From: Pseudomonadota bacterium
GTDB lineage: Bacteria > Pseudomonadota > Alphaproteobacteria > Rhizobiales > Rhizobiaceae
Direction of reading: 5' to 3'
DNA length: 64,000 nt
Assembly (NCBI GenBank): GCA_023451735.1
Contig: JAEXYH010000044.1
Coordinates: 1-64,000 of the forward strand
Part shown: piece by piece, positions 8,027 through 16,695 of the stretch
Numbering within the stretch: the first letter of the stretch is position 1
How the letters are laid out: each line of letters starts with the position of its first letter
The notes under the pieces: generated by a model
Seen by the model: only the letters and a program-made list of their open reading frames with translations
What the model was told of the DNA's origin: nothing
The model's database searches: none
Made by a program: the position numbers and the translations under genes

Positions 8027-9339
8027 CCGACGCGGTTTCCTTCCCCGCCGGCGCTTCAGCCAAGCCCGCTCGCCGCGATATCGGCATCAAGCGCCGCTAC
8101 GCTGCCGAACGCCGCTTCCGTGCCTATGGCATCGCAGCGCTCTCGTTTGGTATCCTCTTCCTGTTCATTCTGCTCTACTCGGTTGTTTCCAAGGGTTACA
8201 CCGCCTTCCAGCAGACGATGATCACCGTTCCGGTCGAGTTCTCCGAGCAGATCATCGACAAGGATAACGAGCGCGCTACCGATCCGCAGAAGCTGGTTAC
8301 GGCCAACTATCCGCTTGTCGCCCGCAATGCGGTTGCCAAAGTACTCGGTGTCGCCGAAACCGATCGCGCCGGTCTTCGCGCTGTAAACCAGATGATCTCG
8401 GACGGTGTCCGTGGCCAGTTGCGTGACATGGTCGTCGCCAACCCGCAGATCATCGGCACGACGCAGACGGTCTCGCTGCTTGCCGCCGGTGATATCGACA
8501 GCGCCTTCAAGGGCCAGATCGATCTCTCGGTTTCGGAAAACAACCGCAAGGTTTCCGACCAGCAGGTCGGCTGGATGAACCAGCTTGCCGAATCCGGCGC
8601 CCTCGGAAAGCATTTCAACACCGGCATTTTCGTCAACGGCAATTCCAGCCGTCCGGAAGCCGCCGGCGTCGGCGTAGCCCTGATCGGCTCCTTCTACATG
8701 ATGCTGATCGTGCTCGTCCTGTCGCTGCCGATCGGTGTCGCCGCCTCAATCTATCTCGAGGAGTTTGCGCCGAAGAACAAGTTCACCGACCTGATCGAGG
8801 TGAACATCAACAATCTCGCCGCCGTTCCGTCGATCGTTTACGGTCTGCTGGGTCTCGCCGTCTTCATCAACTTCATGGGCCTGCCTCGCTCAGCGTCGCT
8901 GGTCGGCGGTCTGGTCCTGACGCTGATGACGCTGCCGACCATCATCATCGCGACCCGCGCCGCCTTGAAGGCCGTGCCGCCGTCGATCCGCGCAGCAGCC
9001 CTTGGCCTCGGCGCATCGAAGATGCAGACCATCTTCCATCACGTCCTGCCGCTCGCCATGCCGGGCATCCTCACCGGCACGATTATCGGCTTGGCGCATG
9101 CGCTCGGCGAAACTGCGCCGCTGCTCCTGATCGGCATGGTCGCCTTCGTTGCAAACTACCCGACGACGCCAATGGATCCCTCCACGGCTCTTCCGGTGCA
9201 GATCTACATGTGGGCAAACGAGGCAGAACGTGCCTTCGTTGAAAGAACTTCGGGAGCGATCATCATCCTGCTCCTGTTCCTCGTGGTCATGAATGTTGGT
9301 GCAATTCTGTTGCGTCGGCGCTTCGAACGCCGGTGGTAG
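8023..9339 (+). CDS. pstA: Phosphate ABC transporter permease PstA
   Basis: A 438-residue permease subunit pairing with PstC. The start ATG overlaps the pstC stop (ATGA), implying translational coupling. Like PstC, it carries an enlarged N-terminal half: one membrane helix near residues 38-60, then a ~150-residue soluble segment before the six-helix permease core. The EAA loop reads AAALGLGASKMQTIFHHVLP near residue 330. The gene ends 12 bp before pstB. The size exceeds the roughly 300 residues of the enteric protein, but the core motifs and gene order make the identity secure. Confidence 0.94.
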   Translation: MTDAVSFPAGASAKPARRDIGIKRRYAAERRFRAYGIAALSFGILFLFILLYSVVSKGYTAFQQTMITVPVEFSEQIIDKDNERATDPQKLVTANYPLVARNAVAKVLGVAETDRAGLRAVNQMISDGVRGQLRDMVVANPQIIGTTQTVSLLAAGDIDSAFKGQIDLSVSENNRKVSDQQVGWMNQLAESGALGKHFNTGIFVNGNSSRPEAAGVGVALIGSFYMMLIVLVLSLPIGVAASIYLEEFAPKNKFTDLIEVNINNLAAVPSIVYGLLGLAVFINFMGLPRSASLVGGLVLTLMTLPTIIIATRAALKAVPPSIRAAALGLGASKMQTIFHHVLPLAMPGILTGTIIGLAHALGETAPLLLIGMVAFVANYPTTPMDPSTALPVQIYMWANEAERAFVERTSGAIIILLLFLVVMNVGAILLRRRFERRW

Positions 9340-9351
9340 GAGATCGACACA

Positions 9352-10167
9352 ATGAATATGTTGTCAGAAGCAGCAGTTGAGAAAGCGCTGGACAAAAAGA
9401 TGAATGAAGTCGCGTACAAGATGATTGGCAAGGACGTATCGGTCTATTACGGCGAGAAGCGTGCGCTTTTCGACGTGAACCTAAACGTTCGCGAAAATAC
9501 GGTAACGGCGCTGATCGGCCCGTCGGGTTGCGGAAAATCCACCTTCCTGCGGACCCTGAACCGCATGAACGACACGATCGAGGGCTGCCGCGTCACCGGC
9601 AAGATCACTCTCGACACGGACGATATCTACGACAAGGAAATTGACGTCGTGGAGCTGCGTGCTCGCGTCGGCATGGTGTTCCAGAAGCCGAACCCGTTCC
9701 CGAAGTCGATCTACGAAAACATCGCCTACGGCCCGCGCATCCACGGTCTTGCTCGCAACAAGACGGACATGGACCAGATCGTTGAAGCCAGCCTTCAGCG
9801 CGCCGGCCTCTGGGCGGAAGTCAAGGATCGCCTGCATGAAGGCGGCACCGGTCTTTCCGGTGGCCAGCAGCAGCGTCTGTGCATCGCCCGTGCGGTGGCC
9901 GTTTCGCCGGAAGTCATTCTGATGGATGAACCCTGCTCGGCGCTCGATCCGATCGCCACCGCAAAGGTCGAGGAACTGATCCACGAACTGCGCGCCAACT
10001 ACACGATCGTCATCGTCACCCACTCGATGCAGCAGGCCGCCCGCGTCTCCCAGCGCACCGCGATGTTCCACCTCGGCCAGTTGGTCGAAGAGAACGACAC
10101 GGACAAGATGTTCACCAATCCGGATGACCAGCGCACCCAGGATTACATCATGGGCCGCTTCGGCTGA
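9352..10167 (+). CDS. pstB: Phosphate ABC transporter ATP-binding protein PstB
   Basis: A 271-residue ATPase that powers phosphate import. Walker A is GPSGCGKST (about residues 55-63), the Q loop is VFQKPNPFPKSIYENIAYG, the ABC signature is LSGGQQQRLCIARA and Walker B is VILMDEPCSALDPIA, followed by the switch His in VIVTHSMQQA. These sequences are typical of PstB. The start has a strong AGGAG upstream. About 25 residues precede the usual PstB N-terminus. It lies between pstA and phoU in the Pho operon. Confidence 0.96.
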   Translation: MNMLSEAAVEKALDKKMNEVAYKMIGKDVSVYYGEKRALFDVNLNVRENTVTALIGPSGCGKSTFLRTLNRMNDTIEGCRVTGKITLDTDDIYDKEIDVVELRARVGMVFQKPNPFPKSIYENIAYGPRIHGLARNKTDMDQIVEASLQRAGLWAEVKDRLHEGGTGLSGGQQQRLCIARAVAVSPEVILMDEPCSALDPIATAKVEELIHELRANYTIVIVTHSMQQAARVSQRTAMFHLGQLVEENDTDKMFTNPDDQRTQDYIMGRFG

Positions 10168-10214
10168 TTGGCCGTTGCCTGTTGCTCGCTGCTACGGATT
10201 TTGAGGACAAGAAG

Positions 10215-10928
10215 ATGGTATCAAGTCATATCCTTTCTGCCTACGACGAAGAACTGAAGTATCTGCGCCGCCGCATTTCGGAAATGGGTGGCCTTGCCGA
10301 ACAGATGTGCGGCGATGCCGTGCGCGCGCTGGTCAACAGCGATTCAGCACTTGCCCAGAAGGTCATTTCCGACGACGTGATCCTCGATCATGCCGAGCGT
10401 GAGATCCAGGACAAGGCGATCGTCACGATCGCCAAGCGCCAGCCGGTTGCAAACGACCTGCGCGAAATCATCGGTACGTTGCGCATTGCAGCTGACCTCG
10501 AACGCGTCGGCGATCTCGGCAAGAATACCGCCAAGCGCGTCATTGCCGTGCAGGGTACGGGAGTTCCGCGCAAGCTTGCCCGTGGCCTCGAACATCTGTC
10601 TGATCTCGCTGCAGTTCAGCTGAAGGACGTGCTTGACGTCTATGCCAGCCGGTCGGCAGAGAAGGCGGAAGCAATTCGCCTGCGTGACGAAGAAATCGAC
10701 GCCATGTACACGTCGCTGTTCCGTGAGCTTCTGACCTACATGATGGAAGATCCGCGCAACATCACCACCTGCACGCATCTGCTGTTCTGTGCCAAGAACA
10801 TCGAGCGTATCGGCGACCATGCGACCAACATCGCGGAAACCATCTACTACATGACGACGGGTGCTGTACCGGAAGGCGAGCGCCCCAAGGACGATACGGC
10901 GAACACTGTCGGCGCGATTGCCGACTGA
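10215..10928 (+). CDS. phoU: Phosphate signalling regulator PhoU
   Basis: A 237-residue all-helical protein of two three-helix bundles that links Pst activity to PhoR and represses Pho signalling when phosphate is abundant. Metal-binding motifs typical of PhoU are visible: LERVGDLGKNTAKR in the first half and IERIGDHATNIAE in the second. I chose the ATG at 10215, which has GAGG 8 bp upstream; the frame extends further to a TTG at 10182. The gene is 47 bp after pstB and 29 bp before phoB, consistent with one transcript. Confidence 0.95.
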   Translation: MVSSHILSAYDEELKYLRRRISEMGGLAEQMCGDAVRALVNSDSALAQKVISDDVILDHAEREIQDKAIVTIAKRQPVANDLREIIGTLRIAADLERVGDLGKNTAKRVIAVQGTGVPRKLARGLEHLSDLAAVQLKDVLDVYASRSAEKAEAIRLRDEEIDAMYTSLFRELLTYMMEDPRNITTCTHLLFCAKNIERIGDHATNIAETIYYMTTGAVPEGERPKDDTANTVGAIAD

Positions 10929-10957
10929 GTTTGCTTGTGTGACGGAGCGTATCTAGC

Positions 10958-11641
10958 ATGCAGCCAAGAATTGCGGTCGTGGAAGACGAGGAGGCGCTGA
11001 GCGTCCTCCTGCGTTATAATCTCGAAGCCGAAGGCTACGAGGTCGAGACTATCCTTCGGGGTGACGAGGCGGAAATACGGCTTCAGGAACGTGCACCGGA
11101 TCTTCTGGTCCTGGACTGGATGTTGCCCGGCGTTTCCGGAATCGAGCTGTGCCGACGGTTGCGCATGCGACCGGAAACCGAGCGTCTGCCGATCATCATG
11201 CTGACGGCACGTGGAGAGGAAAGCGAACGCGTTCGTGGCCTAGCCACCGGTGCAGATGACTATGTCGTCAAACCGTTCTCGACGCCTGAACTGATGGCGC
11301 GCGTGAAAGCCATGCTTCGTCGGGCCAAGCCGGAGGTTCTCTCCAGCGTCCTGAAATGCGGTGATATCGAGCTTGATCGCGAAACCCATCGCGTTCATCG
11401 CAAGAGCCGCGAAGTTCGCCTCGGACCGACGGAATTCCGTCTCCTGGAATTTCTGATGGTCTCTCCGGGCCGTGTTTTCTCGCGCTCACAGCTTCTGGAT
11501 GGCGTCTGGGGCCACGACATTTATGTCGACGAACGCACAGTCGACGTGCATGTCGGTCGTCTGCGCAAGGCGCTCAACTTCTCCAACATGCAGGACGTCA
11601 TCCGCACTGTCCGCGGTGCAGGTTATTCGATGGAATCCTGA
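10958..11641 (+). CDS. phoB: Phosphate regulon response regulator PhoB
   Basis: A 227-residue OmpR-family response regulator. The receiver domain carries the acidic pair VVEDEE, phosphoacceptor Asp53 (VLDWMLPG) and the conserved Lys in VVKPFSTPEL. The C-terminal winged helix includes TEFRLLEFL, the recognition helix region DERTVDVHVGRLRKAL and the wing TVRGAGYSM. It binds Pho boxes such as the one at 5213. The gene closes the operon, and a 13-bp hairpin follows its stop codon. Confidence 0.95.
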   Translation: MQPRIAVVEDEEALSVLLRYNLEAEGYEVETILRGDEAEIRLQERAPDLLVLDWMLPGVSGIELCRRLRMRPETERLPIIMLTARGEESERVRGLATGADDYVVKPFSTPELMARVKAMLRRAKPEVLSSVLKCGDIELDRETHRVHRKSREVRLGPTEFRLLEFLMVSPGRVFSRSQLLDGVWGHDIYVDERTVDVHVGRLRKALNFSNMQDVIRTVRGAGYSMES

Positions 11642-11669
11642 TCACGCGATCAGTCCCAGCTTCGAATTC

Positions 11670-11708
11670 GTTTCAGCCCGAGTGCGGTCATACGCCTCGG
11701 GCTGAAAC
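11670..11708. terminator. Hairpin between phoB and the convergent PACE gene
   Basis: GTTTCAGCCCGAG (11670-11682) pairs perfectly with CTCGGGCTGAAAC (11696-11708) around a 13-nt loop, followed by GTTTAT on the plus strand. The position between two convergent genes suggests a shared, possibly bidirectional, terminator. Confidence 0.7.
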
Positions 11709-11722
11709 GTTTATGGAATGTT

Positions 11723-12157
11723 TCAGGCTTGCGCCTTCTCCTGCCATTCGGGCAGCGGAAAGATCCGGTCATAAGCCAGATTGAAGAAGAACGCGTAGAC
11801 GAGGTAGAACAGGGCAAAGGCGATATCCATCACCAGCGCCTGTATCAGGCTCACGCCGAGATACCAGGCGATGAAGGGCATCAGCACGATCAGCAGTCCG
11901 AGTTCGAACAGAACCGCATGCGCAACGCGCAGCGCCATGGTTTTCTGCGTGCCGCCACAATACTTCTGCATCAGGTGGTCGAAGCCTAGATTGTAGAGAT
12001 AGTTCCAGCCGGTCGCGAGCGTTGCCGAAACGATGCCGACGACGCCGATATGTTCGACCGGTATGCCGAAAACGAAAGAGGCGAGCGGCGTAAAAATGGC
12101 AAGCCCGATGATTTCGAAGCTGATCGCGTGACGAATACGGTCGCGTGTCGTACGCAT
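11723..12157 (-). CDS. PACE-family efflux transporter (BTP domains)
   Basis: A 144-residue integral membrane protein with four predicted helices arranged as two tandem bacterial-transmembrane-pair units. The family's features are visible: an N-terminal RDRIRHAISFE with the membrane-embedded Glu that is functionally important in AceI, WNYLYN at the end of helix 2, RVAHAVLFE in helix 3 and LVYAFFFNLAYD in helix 4. PACE proteins export chlorhexidine-type biocides and short diamines. It is monocistronic and convergent with phoB. The natural substrate is unknown. Confidence 0.88.
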   Translation of the reverse strand: MRTTRDRIRHAISFEIIGLAIFTPLASFVFGIPVEHIGVVGIVSATLATGWNYLYNLGFDHLMQKYCGGTQKTMALRVAHAVLFELGLLIVLMPFIAWYLGVSLIQALVMDIAFALFYLVYAFFFNLAYDRIFPLPEWQEKAQA

Positions 12158-12329
12158 TGTGTACCCCCTTGGGTTTTCCGGGTCGTCCCGGTTTCATGCC
12201 CATTCTGGGGGAGGTCGTCCTCGCAGGGCTTAAATAGGTATCTACGCCGCCGAGAGCAAGCTGCGCGTTGGCAAGGCTGCTTTGCGGGAGGCGCAATGTT
12301 TGGCTGCCGGGTTTTGGACGCCCAGGCAT

Positions 12330-12355
12330 AAAAAAAGCGGGCCGAAGCCCGCTTG
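12330..12355 (-). terminator. Intrinsic terminator of gcrA
   Basis: Read on the minus strand, AAGCGGGCTTCGGCCCGCTT forms a compact GC hairpin with a TTCG-type loop, followed by a run of seven T. It lies 22 bp after the gcrA stop codon and is a textbook rho-independent terminator. Confidence 0.9.
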
Positions 12356-12377
12356 ATCTTGGTTTGTGGCGTGAAGC

Positions 12378-12914
12378 TCAGGCTCGTGCGGCGCTGGGCC
12401 GGCGTCGCTCGTTGACCGGCTGGTAGGCGAGCTTTGCATGATAGGTGCAATACGGGGAGTTGTCCGGGGACTCACAGCCGCAGAAGTGGAAATCGTCGGT
12501 CAGCGGATCGCCGACAGGCCACTTGCAGGTGCGTTCGGTCAGTTCCGTGAGCGCCAGCTTGCGGGAAATCGGCACGACGACGTTCGAGGCCGGACGATAG
12601 ACCAGTTCCTGCGAAGCTTCGAACTCGACCTCTTCCTTGAGTGCAGCCGAGCCAGCCGGGCGAGCGACCGGGCGCGCTACCGGGCGGGCAGCAAAGGAGG
12701 TCTGGGGACGGGGAGCCGCTGCAGGGCGCTTTGCCGTGCGGTTCGTTGCGATCGTGCCGCCAGCTTTCGCACGACCCGGCAGATTGAGGCGGTGGACCTT
12801 GCCAATCACGGCATTGCGGCTTACGCCTCCAAGTTGTGCGGCGATCTGGCTGGCGCTCAAGCCTTCCGACCACAACCTCTTTAGTTTTTCAACGCGCTCG
12901 TCCGTCCAGTTCAT
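12378..12914 (-). CDS. gcrA: Cell-cycle transcriptional regulator GcrA
   Basis: A 178-residue GcrA protein, an alphaproteobacterial sigma-70 cofactor that recognises promoters with CcrM-methylated GANTC sites. The N-terminal helix-turn-helix NWTDERVEKLKRLW...SRNAVIGKVHRLNLPGR is diagnostic. A Pro/Ala/Arg-rich linker spans about residues 50-120. The C-terminal sigma-binding region ends with CKWPVGDP...FHFCGCESPDNSPYCTYH, containing four closely spaced Cys. The start has GGAG upstream. An unusual cluster of GANTC sites lies in the intergenic space on the upstream side. Confidence 0.95.
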   Translation of the reverse strand: MNWTDERVEKLKRLWSEGLSASQIAAQLGGVSRNAVIGKVHRLNLPGRAKAGGTIATNRTAKRPAAAPRPQTSFAARPVARPVARPAGSAALKEEVEFEASQELVYRPASNVVVPISRKLALTELTERTCKWPVGDPLTDDFHFCGCESPDNSPYCTYHAKLAYQPVNERRRPSAARA

Positions 12915-13064
12915 GCCCGTTCTCCGCCTTTGAACGTTGGTGGCATGCAGAATCCCTCACCAACGCCGCGGAAAACATTCCGCAACATGCACTATATCTA
13001 TGCTTTTGGTGACTAGTTCCGCCGCATGCAGTCTAGTAATTGATCTTTAACCTAGAGGTCTGCA

Positions 13065-13140
13065 GACTCCGTGACAAGAGTCCCCGGAATCGCCACGAAT
13101 CGATTTCCCGGTTTTCCCCAACTTGCTTCCCGAGAGAGTC
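13065..13140. promoter_or_regulatory. Cluster of five GANTC (CcrM) methylation sites
   Basis: GACTC at 13065, GAGTC at 13078, GAATC at 13087 and 13097, and GAGTC at 13136 lie within 76 bp of the gcrA-argD intergenic region; another GAATC is at 12950, close to gcrA. About 0.3 sites would be expected by chance in this length. The 407-bp gap between the two genes otherwise shows only the argD promoter and hairpin. Confidence 0.6.
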
Positions 13141-13216
13141 ATATTTGTCACAGCTGCCGGTAGGGTTGCAGACGTGTCGCAAAATCTCTCCAAACCCCGT
13201 ATTTCCGTGAGTTTTA

Positions 13217-13245
13217 TTGACATCGCAGGTTCGAGTGGCGATAGT
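13217..13245 (+). promoter_or_regulatory. Predicted sigma-70 promoter of argD
   Basis: A perfect -35 (TTGACA, 13217-13222) is followed after 17 bp by GATAGT (13240-13245), a 4/6 match to TATAAT. Transcription would start near 13252, about 70 bp before the argD ATG. Confidence 0.6.
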
Positions 13246-13251
13246 GCGACC

Positions 13252-13268
13252 GCCGCCCCAAGGGCGGC
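13252..13268 (+). promoter_or_regulatory. Hairpin at the predicted 5' end of the argD transcript
   Basis: GCCGCCC-CAA-GGGCGGC is a perfect 7-bp stem followed by ATTTTGATTTT. If the promoter just upstream is right, the hairpin forms the very 5' end of the mRNA, where it could protect the transcript. The trailing T-rich stretch would also allow it to act as a leader terminator for a transcript starting further upstream. Confidence 0.55.
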
Positions 13269-13321
13269 ATTTTGATTTTCTGGAATGTCCTTTACCGGAC
13301 GCCTGTAGGAGTGATGTCGCC

Positions 13322-14518
13322 ATGACTGAAACCGCGCTTTTCGACACTTTCGCCCGTGCCCCCTTGCGCTTCGAGCGCGGCGAGGGTGTCTGGCTTGTGA
13401 CGGAAAGCGGCGAGCGATATCTCGATTTCGGAGCCGGCGTCGCAGTCACATCCTGCGGCCATGCCAATCCCCATCTGGTCGAGGCGCTGAAGTCGCAGGC
13501 CGAAAAGGTCTGGCATCTGTCGAACCTCTACGAAATTCCGGAGCAGGAGCGTCTGGCGCGTCGCCTAGTTGATGCAACCTTCGCGGACAAGGCATTCTTT
13601 ACCAATTCGGGCGCGGAAGCGCTGGAATGCGCCATCAAGACGGCCCGCCGTTACCATTACTCCAAGGGGCATCCGGAAAAATTCCATATCATCACCTTCG
13701 AAGGCGCCTTCCACGGCCGCACGATCGCCACGATCGCTGCCGGTGGTCAGGAGAAATATATGGAAGGCTTTGGCCCGAAGGCCCAGGGTTTCGATCAGGT
13801 TCCCTTCGGTGATCTCGATGCACTGAATGCCGCAATCAACGAAAATACCGGCGCTCTGCTGATCGAGCCGATCCAGGGCGAGGGCGGCGTGCGCCCGGTG
13901 CCGAAGGAATTCATGCGCGAGCTGCGTCGCATCTGCGACGAAAAGGGCCTGCTCCTGATCCTCGACGAGGTCCAGACCGGCGTCGGCCGCACCGGCAAGC
14001 TCTTCGCCCATGAATGGGCCGGCATCACGCCGGATATCATGGCGATCGCCAAGGGTATCGGTGGCGGCTTCCCGTTCGGCGCCTGCCTTGCGACGGCCGA
14101 AGCCGCATCCGGTATGAAGCCGGGCATCCATGGGACCACCTATGGCGGCAATCCGCTGGCCATGGCCTGCGGCAATGCCGTGCTCGATATCGTTCTGGCA
14201 GACGGTTTCCTTGAAAACGTCCGCGATGTTTCTCTCGTCTTCCGCCAGGGGCTTGCTGCGCTGAAGGATCGTTTCCCGACCGTCATCGAAGATATCCGCG
14301 GCGAGGGCCTGCTTCTCGGTATCAAGGCCAAGGTTCCGGCCGGCGACCTTATCTCCGGCATGCGCGATGAACACATGCTGGCCGTCATGGCGGGCGATAA
14401 TGTCGTGCGCATTCTGCCGCCGCTTGTCGTCACCGCTGAAGAGGCGCGTGAAGGCTTGGCACGCATCGAGCGCGCTGCAGAAAAGCTGTCGGCTGAACAG
14501 CTGAAGAAATCCGCTTAA
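13322..14518 (+). CDS. argD: Acetylornithine/succinyldiaminopimelate aminotransferase
   Basis: A 398-residue PLP-dependent class III aminotransferase that converts N-acetylglutamate semialdehyde to N-acetylornithine in arginine synthesis. The cofactor-binding region ILDEVQTGVGRTGKLFAHE is followed by the Schiff-base Lys in MAIAKGIGGGFP. Other family motifs are FTNSGAEALECAIKTARRYH and FHGRT. The start at 13322 gives the family-like N-terminus MTETALFDTFARAPL; an upstream in-frame extension is unlikely because it would cross the predicted promoter and hairpin. argF follows 50 bp downstream, so the two probably form an operon. Confidence 0.94.
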   Translation: MTETALFDTFARAPLRFERGEGVWLVTESGERYLDFGAGVAVTSCGHANPHLVEALKSQAEKVWHLSNLYEIPEQERLARRLVDATFADKAFFTNSGAEALECAIKTARRYHYSKGHPEKFHIITFEGAFHGRTIATIAAGGQEKYMEGFGPKAQGFDQVPFGDLDALNAAINENTGALLIEPIQGEGGVRPVPKEFMRELRRICDEKGLLLILDEVQTGVGRTGKLFAHEWAGITPDIMAIAKGIGGGFPFGACLATAEAASGMKPGIHGTTYGGNPLAMACGNAVLDIVLADGFLENVRDVSLVFRQGLAALKDRFPTVIEDIRGEGLLLGIKAKVPAGDLISGMRDEHMLAVMAGDNVVRILPPLVVTAEEAREGLARIERAAEKLSAEQLKKSA

Positions 14519-14568
14519 GAATATTTAGAGAGGGCGCCTCCTGGTTCCCTCCTTTAGGGAACAAGGTA

Positions 14569-15486
14569 ATGGCATCTCCCAAGCATTTTCTCGATCTTTC
14601 CGCCGTGTCGGCGGGCGACCTTCGCTCCATCCTCGATGATGCCAAAGTGCGAAAGCAGGCCACCAAGGCCGGTACGGCTGATAAGCCGCTCGCCGGCAAG
14701 ATGCTGGCGATGATCTTCGAGAAGCCCTCAACCCGCACCCGTGTATCCTTCGATGTCGGCATGCGCCAGCTTGGCGGCGAGACGCTGTTCCTGTCAGGCA
14801 CCGAAATGCAGCTCGGCCGCGCCGAAACGATCGGCGACACGGCCAAGGTTCTGTCGCGTTATGTCGATGCGATCATGATCCGCACCACTGATCACAAGCG
14901 CCTTCTGGAACTGGCCGAACATGCTACGGTACCGGTGATCAATGCACTGACCGACGATACGCATCCCTGCCAGATCATGGCCGACCTGATGACTTTCGAA
15001 GAACATCGAGGTCCCGTCGCCGGCAAGACGATCGCCTGGACGGGTGACGGCAACAACGTGTTGCACTCGCTGGTCGAAGGGTCCGCCCGTTTCGGTTACC
15101 GCATGAACATGGCCGTTCCGATGGGCTCGGAGCCGCATGACAAGTTTTTGAACTGGGCACGCAACAATGGCGGCGACATCATGCTGACCCATGATGTCGA
15201 GCGCGCCGTTGCGGGTGCCGATGTCGTCGTCACCGATACCTGGGTGTCGATGAATCAGGAGCACAAGGCGCGTGGTCACAACATCTTCCAGCCCTATCAG
15301 GTCAACGAGGCCCTGATGAAGCAGGCCAAGGCCGATGCGCTGTTCATGCACTGCCTGCCGGCCCATCGCGGCGAGGAAGTGACCGACGCGGTCATCGACG
15401 GCCCGCAGTCGGTTGTCTTCGATGAGGCGGAAAACCGTCTCCACGCCCAGAAGTCCATTCTCGCCTGGTGCTTCGGCGCGATCTGA
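14569..15486 (+). CDS. argF: Ornithine carbamoyltransferase
   Basis: A 305-residue enzyme that condenses ornithine and carbamoyl phosphate to citrulline. The carbamoyl-phosphate loop STRTRVSF is near residue 53, and HPCQIMADLMT and the ornithine loop WVSMNQE are in place. The catalytic HCLPAHRGEEV near residue 262 holds the Cys used to bind ornithine. Length and motifs are standard for ArgF. The gene follows argD, and a small GTTCCCT/AGGGAAC hairpin sits in the gap. It is followed by a weak hairpin and then hslO. Confidence 0.95.
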   Translation: MASPKHFLDLSAVSAGDLRSILDDAKVRKQATKAGTADKPLAGKMLAMIFEKPSTRTRVSFDVGMRQLGGETLFLSGTEMQLGRAETIGDTAKVLSRYVDAIMIRTTDHKRLLELAEHATVPVINALTDDTHPCQIMADLMTFEEHRGPVAGKTIAWTGDGNNVLHSLVEGSARFGYRMNMAVPMGSEPHDKFLNWARNNGGDIMLTHDVERAVAGADVVVTDTWVSMNQEHKARGHNIFQPYQVNEALMKQAKADALFMHCLPAHRGEEVTDAVIDGPQSVVFDEAENRLHAQKSILAWCFGAI

Positions 15487-15517
15487 CGCCGCTTAAGCTA
15501 CGGCCTTGAATTGGCGT

Positions 15518-15542
15518 AAAGCCGGCACCATCTGTCGGCTTT
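15518..15542 (+). terminator. Possible terminator after argF
   Basis: AAAGCCG (15518-15524) pairs with CGGCTTT (15536-15542) around an 11-nt loop, 31 bp after the argF stop. The stem is short and no long T-run follows, so this is only a candidate. Confidence 0.4.
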
Positions 15543-15677
15543 CAAACGCGCCGTGCTTGATGCCGGCGTTTCAACAGACATCCCCGGCACTTTCCAGCGG
15601 CCCAGCGGTTCCGCTTGCGTGCCTGTTTGTGTAAAGGTCGGGGACAGGACCCGAGACTATCGGCGTGAAGGAGTAAG

Positions 15678-16667
15678 ATGATGGCGGAAGCAACTGTGGA
15701 ATTGAAGGACCTCCACTTTGCCGGAGACGACAGGGTTATTCCCTTCCAGGTCGAAGGCCTGGATGTTCGTGGTCGCGCGGTGCAGCTTGGGCCGCTCCTC
15801 AACACCATTCTCGGCCGCCACGACTATCCGGCACCTGTAGCAAGGTTGCTTGCCGAAGCCATCGTGCTGACGGCGCTGCTCGGTACTTCGCTCAAGTTCG
15901 ACGGCAAGTTCACCATCCAGACCAAGGGCGATGGCCCAGTCGACCTTCTGGTGGCCGACTTCTCCACGCCCGACGCGCTTCGTGCCTATGCCCGTTACGA
16001 CGAGGATGCGCTGGCCACTGCCGTGAAGGAGGACAAGGTTTCGCCGCCGGAACTTCTCGGAAACGGCGTGCTTGCTTTTACCATCGATCAGGGTCGCGGT
16101 ATGCAACCCTATCAGGGTATCGTGCCGATGGATGGCTCGTCGCTGGAAGAGATTGCCGGCGTCTATTTCCGTCAGTCGGAGCAAATCCCGACCCGCGTCC
16201 GTCTTGGCGTGGCGGAGCTTTTCGATCGCGATGAGGACGGCAAGCCGCGTCACAACTGGCGGGCGGGCGGTCTGGTTGCTCAGTTCCTGCCGCAGGCCCC
16301 GGAGCGCATGCGCCACCCGGATCTTCACGGCGGTGATGGCGACGAGCGTGAGACCGATCTGGGAGACGAGGCCTGGAACGAGGCCCGTTCGCTGGTCGAG
16401 ACGATCGACACCGACGAACTGACGGATCCGCAGGTTGCTATCGAGCGGCTTCTCTATCGGCTGTTCCACGAGCGCGGCGTGCGGGTGTACGATCCGCAGA
16501 CGGTCTTCGACCGCTGCAGTTGTTCACGCGACAAGATCAAGGGCGTGCTCGCCGGCTTCACGGCTGAAGAGATCGAGGCAAGCGAGGAAGATGGCCAGAT
16601 CGCCGTCACCTGCGAATTCTGCTCGACGACCTATCGTTACGAAGTGGCTGAATTCGCGCCGGCCTGA
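15678..16667 (+). CDS. hslO: Redox-regulated chaperone Hsp33
   Basis: A 329-residue Hsp33, a cytoplasmic holdase activated by oxidation. The redox switch is visible at the C-terminus as CSCSRD (CxC) and, about 30 residues later, CEFC (CxxC); these four Cys bind zinc in the reduced form and form disulfides under oxidative stress. The N-terminal substrate-binding domain includes ARLLAEAIVLTALLG and the LGNGVLAFTID segment. AAGGAG precedes two adjacent ATG codons, so the start may be 15678 or 15681. The product is slightly longer than the ~290-residue E. coli protein. It is convergent with apaG. Confidence 0.94.
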   Translation: MMAEATVELKDLHFAGDDRVIPFQVEGLDVRGRAVQLGPLLNTILGRHDYPAPVARLLAEAIVLTALLGTSLKFDGKFTIQTKGDGPVDLLVADFSTPDALRAYARYDEDALATAVKEDKVSPPELLGNGVLAFTIDQGRGMQPYQGIVPMDGSSLEEIAGVYFRQSEQIPTRVRLGVAELFDRDEDGKPRHNWRAGGLVAQFLPQAPERMRHPDLHGGDGDERETDLGDEAWNEARSLVETIDTDELTDPQVAIERLLYRLFHERGVRVYDPQTVFDRCSCSRDKIKGVLAGFTAEEIEASEEDGQIAVTCEFCSTTYRYEVAEFAPA

Positions 16668-16695
16668 GCAGAGCTGCCTGCGCTGAATTCAAGTT

